Positions 62,880 through 64,000 of a stretch of 64,000 nt of DNA are shown piece after piece (the first letter of the stretch is position 1; the number at the start of each line of letters is the position of its first letter). A program made the position numbers and the translations under genes. Under the pieces are notes generated by a model. That model made no database searches. It was not told the origin of the DNA and was given only the letters and a program-made list of their open reading frames with translations. Location: NCBI GenBank assembly GCA_021772515.1, contig JAJFLU010000015.1, positions 25,376 to 89,375 of the forward strand, written 5' to 3'. Origin of the DNA: Opitutales bacterium. GTDB taxonomy: Bacteria > Verrucomicrobiota > Verrucomicrobiia > Opitutales > UBA2987.

Positions 62880-63863
62880 GTGTCTACTCCAATCGAAATC
62901 TGTTGTCTGGGTGAGCTGTTAATCGACTTTGTCGCAGCCACCTCGGGTCAATCGCTGGCCGATACAAACAGCTTTCAAAAATGTGCGGGCGGCGCTCCGG
63001 CCAATGTGGCTGTGGCTTCCGCCCGTCTTGGATTACAATCCGCCCTTGTAGCCAAAGTCGGCGCCGATCCCTTCGGTGATTTCCTCGTCCAAACCCTGCG
63101 CAGCGAGGGAATCTCCACCGCTTCCATTGCCCGCGACAGCGAATGCCGCACGACCCTCGCCTTCGTTTCCATTTTTGACGACGGCGAACGGGATTTTGTC
63201 TTCTTTCGAAATCCCGGTGCAGACACCCGGCTTTCCGTCGACGATTTACCCCGGGATCTCATTTCGACCGCCAAAGTTCTCCATTTCGGCTCCCTCAGCC
63301 TGACCAATGAACCGTCTCGTGAAGCAACAATCTCCGCCGTCCAAATGGCGAAAACCGCCCAGGTCACCATCTCTATGGACCCAAATTTTCGGTCGAGTCT
63401 CTGGCCCGACCCAGAAAAGGCAAAAACCGAGGTTCTCAGCCTGCTGCCCAGTGTCGACCTGCTAAAAGTCAGCGATGAGGAGGCCATTTTATTCGCCGGT
63501 TCAAACGATTTAGTCAAAGCTGCCGAATATCTGAGGTCTCTCGGTCCCACCCTGATTCTCGTCACCCGTGGGGGCGATGGCGCCATTTATCACACCGAAA
63601 AATTCACCGGCAAGGTTCCTGCCTTCCAGGTCACAGCCTCGGACACCACCGGCGCGGGAGACAGCTTTGTCGCCGGTTGGCTCACCCATTGGCTGAAAAA
63701 TACACCCTCACCCCTACCCAACCTCGAAAACCTCGATCAAACAGCCATCGAAGCCGCCTGCCGTTACGCCCATGCCGTCGCGGCGCTCACGGTGCAAAAA
63801 TCCGGGGCGATCCCCGCCCTACCATCGGCGAGCGATGTAGATAATTTTTTGCAAAAGCATTAG
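62880..63863 (+). CDS. PfkB-family sugar kinase, probable fructokinase
   Basis: This 327-residue kinase has both PfkB signatures: CAGGAPANVAVASARLG (substrate side, about 37-53) and ASDTTGAGDSFVAGWL (ATP and anion hole with the catalytic Asp). GTG 62880 starts with GAGG 8 nt upstream. Fructose from sucrose phosphorolysis is the likely substrate; ribose or another sugar is possible. Its TAG stop is formed at the border of the following insertion sequence. Confidence 0.88.
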   Translation: MSTPIEICCLGELLIDFVAATSGQSLADTNSFQKCAGGAPANVAVASARLGLQSALVAKVGADPFGDFLVQTLRSEGISTASIARDSECRTTLAFVSIFDDGERDFVFFRNPGADTRLSVDDLPRDLISTAKVLHFGSLSLTNEPSREATISAVQMAKTAQVTISMDPNFRSSLWPDPEKAKTEVLSLLPSVDLLKVSDEEAILFAGSNDLVKAAEYLRSLGPTLILVTRGGDGAIYHTEKFTGKVPAFQVTASDTTGAGDSFVAGWLTHWLKNTPSPLPNLENLDQTAIEAACRYAHAVAALTVQKSGAIPALPSASDVDNFLQKH

Positions 63864-64000
63864 GTCGTGTTTGAAAAGTCAGTGAAGAAGATATAAGAGG
63901 CAAGCAGTGATGCAAACGAAAGCGGCGTATGAGGAAGCGAGTTTATCGTATCGTGTAGCTAATCTCCGAAACTGCTTTAATTTGCCTATGGTGTTTTCAA
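63863..64000 (-). mobile_element. Left end of an IS5-family insertion sequence
   Basis: The element begins GGTCGTGTTTGAAAAGTC just after a TA and holds a transposase C-terminus on the minus strand. The rest lies outside the window, so the other inverted repeat could not be checked. Confidence 0.7.
63879..64000 (-). CDS. IS5-family transposase, C-terminal 40 residues
   Basis: The minus strand reads ENTIGKLKQFRRLATRYDKL then ASSYAAFVCITACLLYLLH and a stop, typical of the end of an IS5-family (IS427-like) transposase. The upstream part is cut by the window edge. No frameshift is seen in the visible part. Confidence 0.75.
   Translation of the reverse strand, partial: ENTIGKLKQFRRLATRYDKLASSYAAFVCITACLLYLLH

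Overview
This window looks like a chromosomal segment of a Gram-negative bacterium, most likely of the phylum Verrucomicrobiota (perhaps class Opitutae). The support is indirect. There is a TonB/ExbBD system and a TonB-dependent receptor, hence an outer membrane. There is a PEP-CTERM exported protein, and ribosomal gene clusters that lack rpmD (L30). The ribosomal proteins carry long low-complexity tails. The phylum call is inference; no rRNA is present to settle it.

Left part (1-37176, all minus strand, read right to left): one almost uninterrupted information-processing super-cluster. It runs tRNA-Thr, tuf, tRNA-Trp, secE, nusG, rplK, rplA, rplJ, rplL, rpoB, rpoC, rpsL, rpsG, fusA, then the S10, spc and alpha clusters through rplQ. 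Two small unrelated genes follow (a zinc-ribbon membrane protein and a LolA-like periplasmic protein), and then hisD-hisC-hisB-hisH, which leaves the window at the left edge. Odd points here are S11 with a Lys/Ala/Pro/Glu extension of nearly 200 residues, L17 with an acidic tail, SecY with an extra C-terminal segment, an RNA polymerase beta' that has lost all four cysteines of its second zinc site, and the absence of rpmD, rpmJ, infA and adk from their usual places.

Middle part (37468-43405): a TPR protein, ExbB, ExbD and TonB-like operon, which probably energises outer-membrane transport, and a divergent MscS-type channel. Two small hypothetical genes follow. A complete histidine-degradation operon comes next, hutU-hutH-hutI-hutG (44917-50542), giving glutamate and formamide. 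A 274-bp MITE-like element with a TA target duplication sits exactly between hutU and hutH and forms the hutU stop codon. A DMT-family transporter and a CPBP protease-like gene come after it.

Accessory part (52155-55592): a three-gene minus-strand operon of small proteins (ribbon-helix-helix, unknown, HTH-like), a long pyrimidine-rich tract, a divergent gene that appears to fuse a ribbon-helix-helix to a restriction-endonuclease-like domain, and a PEP-CTERM gene bracketed by two near-identical 30-bp direct repeats. This is the most plausible place for something undescribed.

Right part (55593-63863): a coherent sucrose-use locus. It has a TonB-dependent receptor (outer membrane), a sodium/solute symporter (inner membrane), a sucrose phosphorylase (GH13 type), a PfkB fructokinase and an AraC-family regulator. 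A second MITE-like element (160 bp, TA duplication) is inserted inside a hairpin just before the fructokinase start. An IS5-family insertion sequence begins at the fructokinase stop codon and runs out of the right edge.
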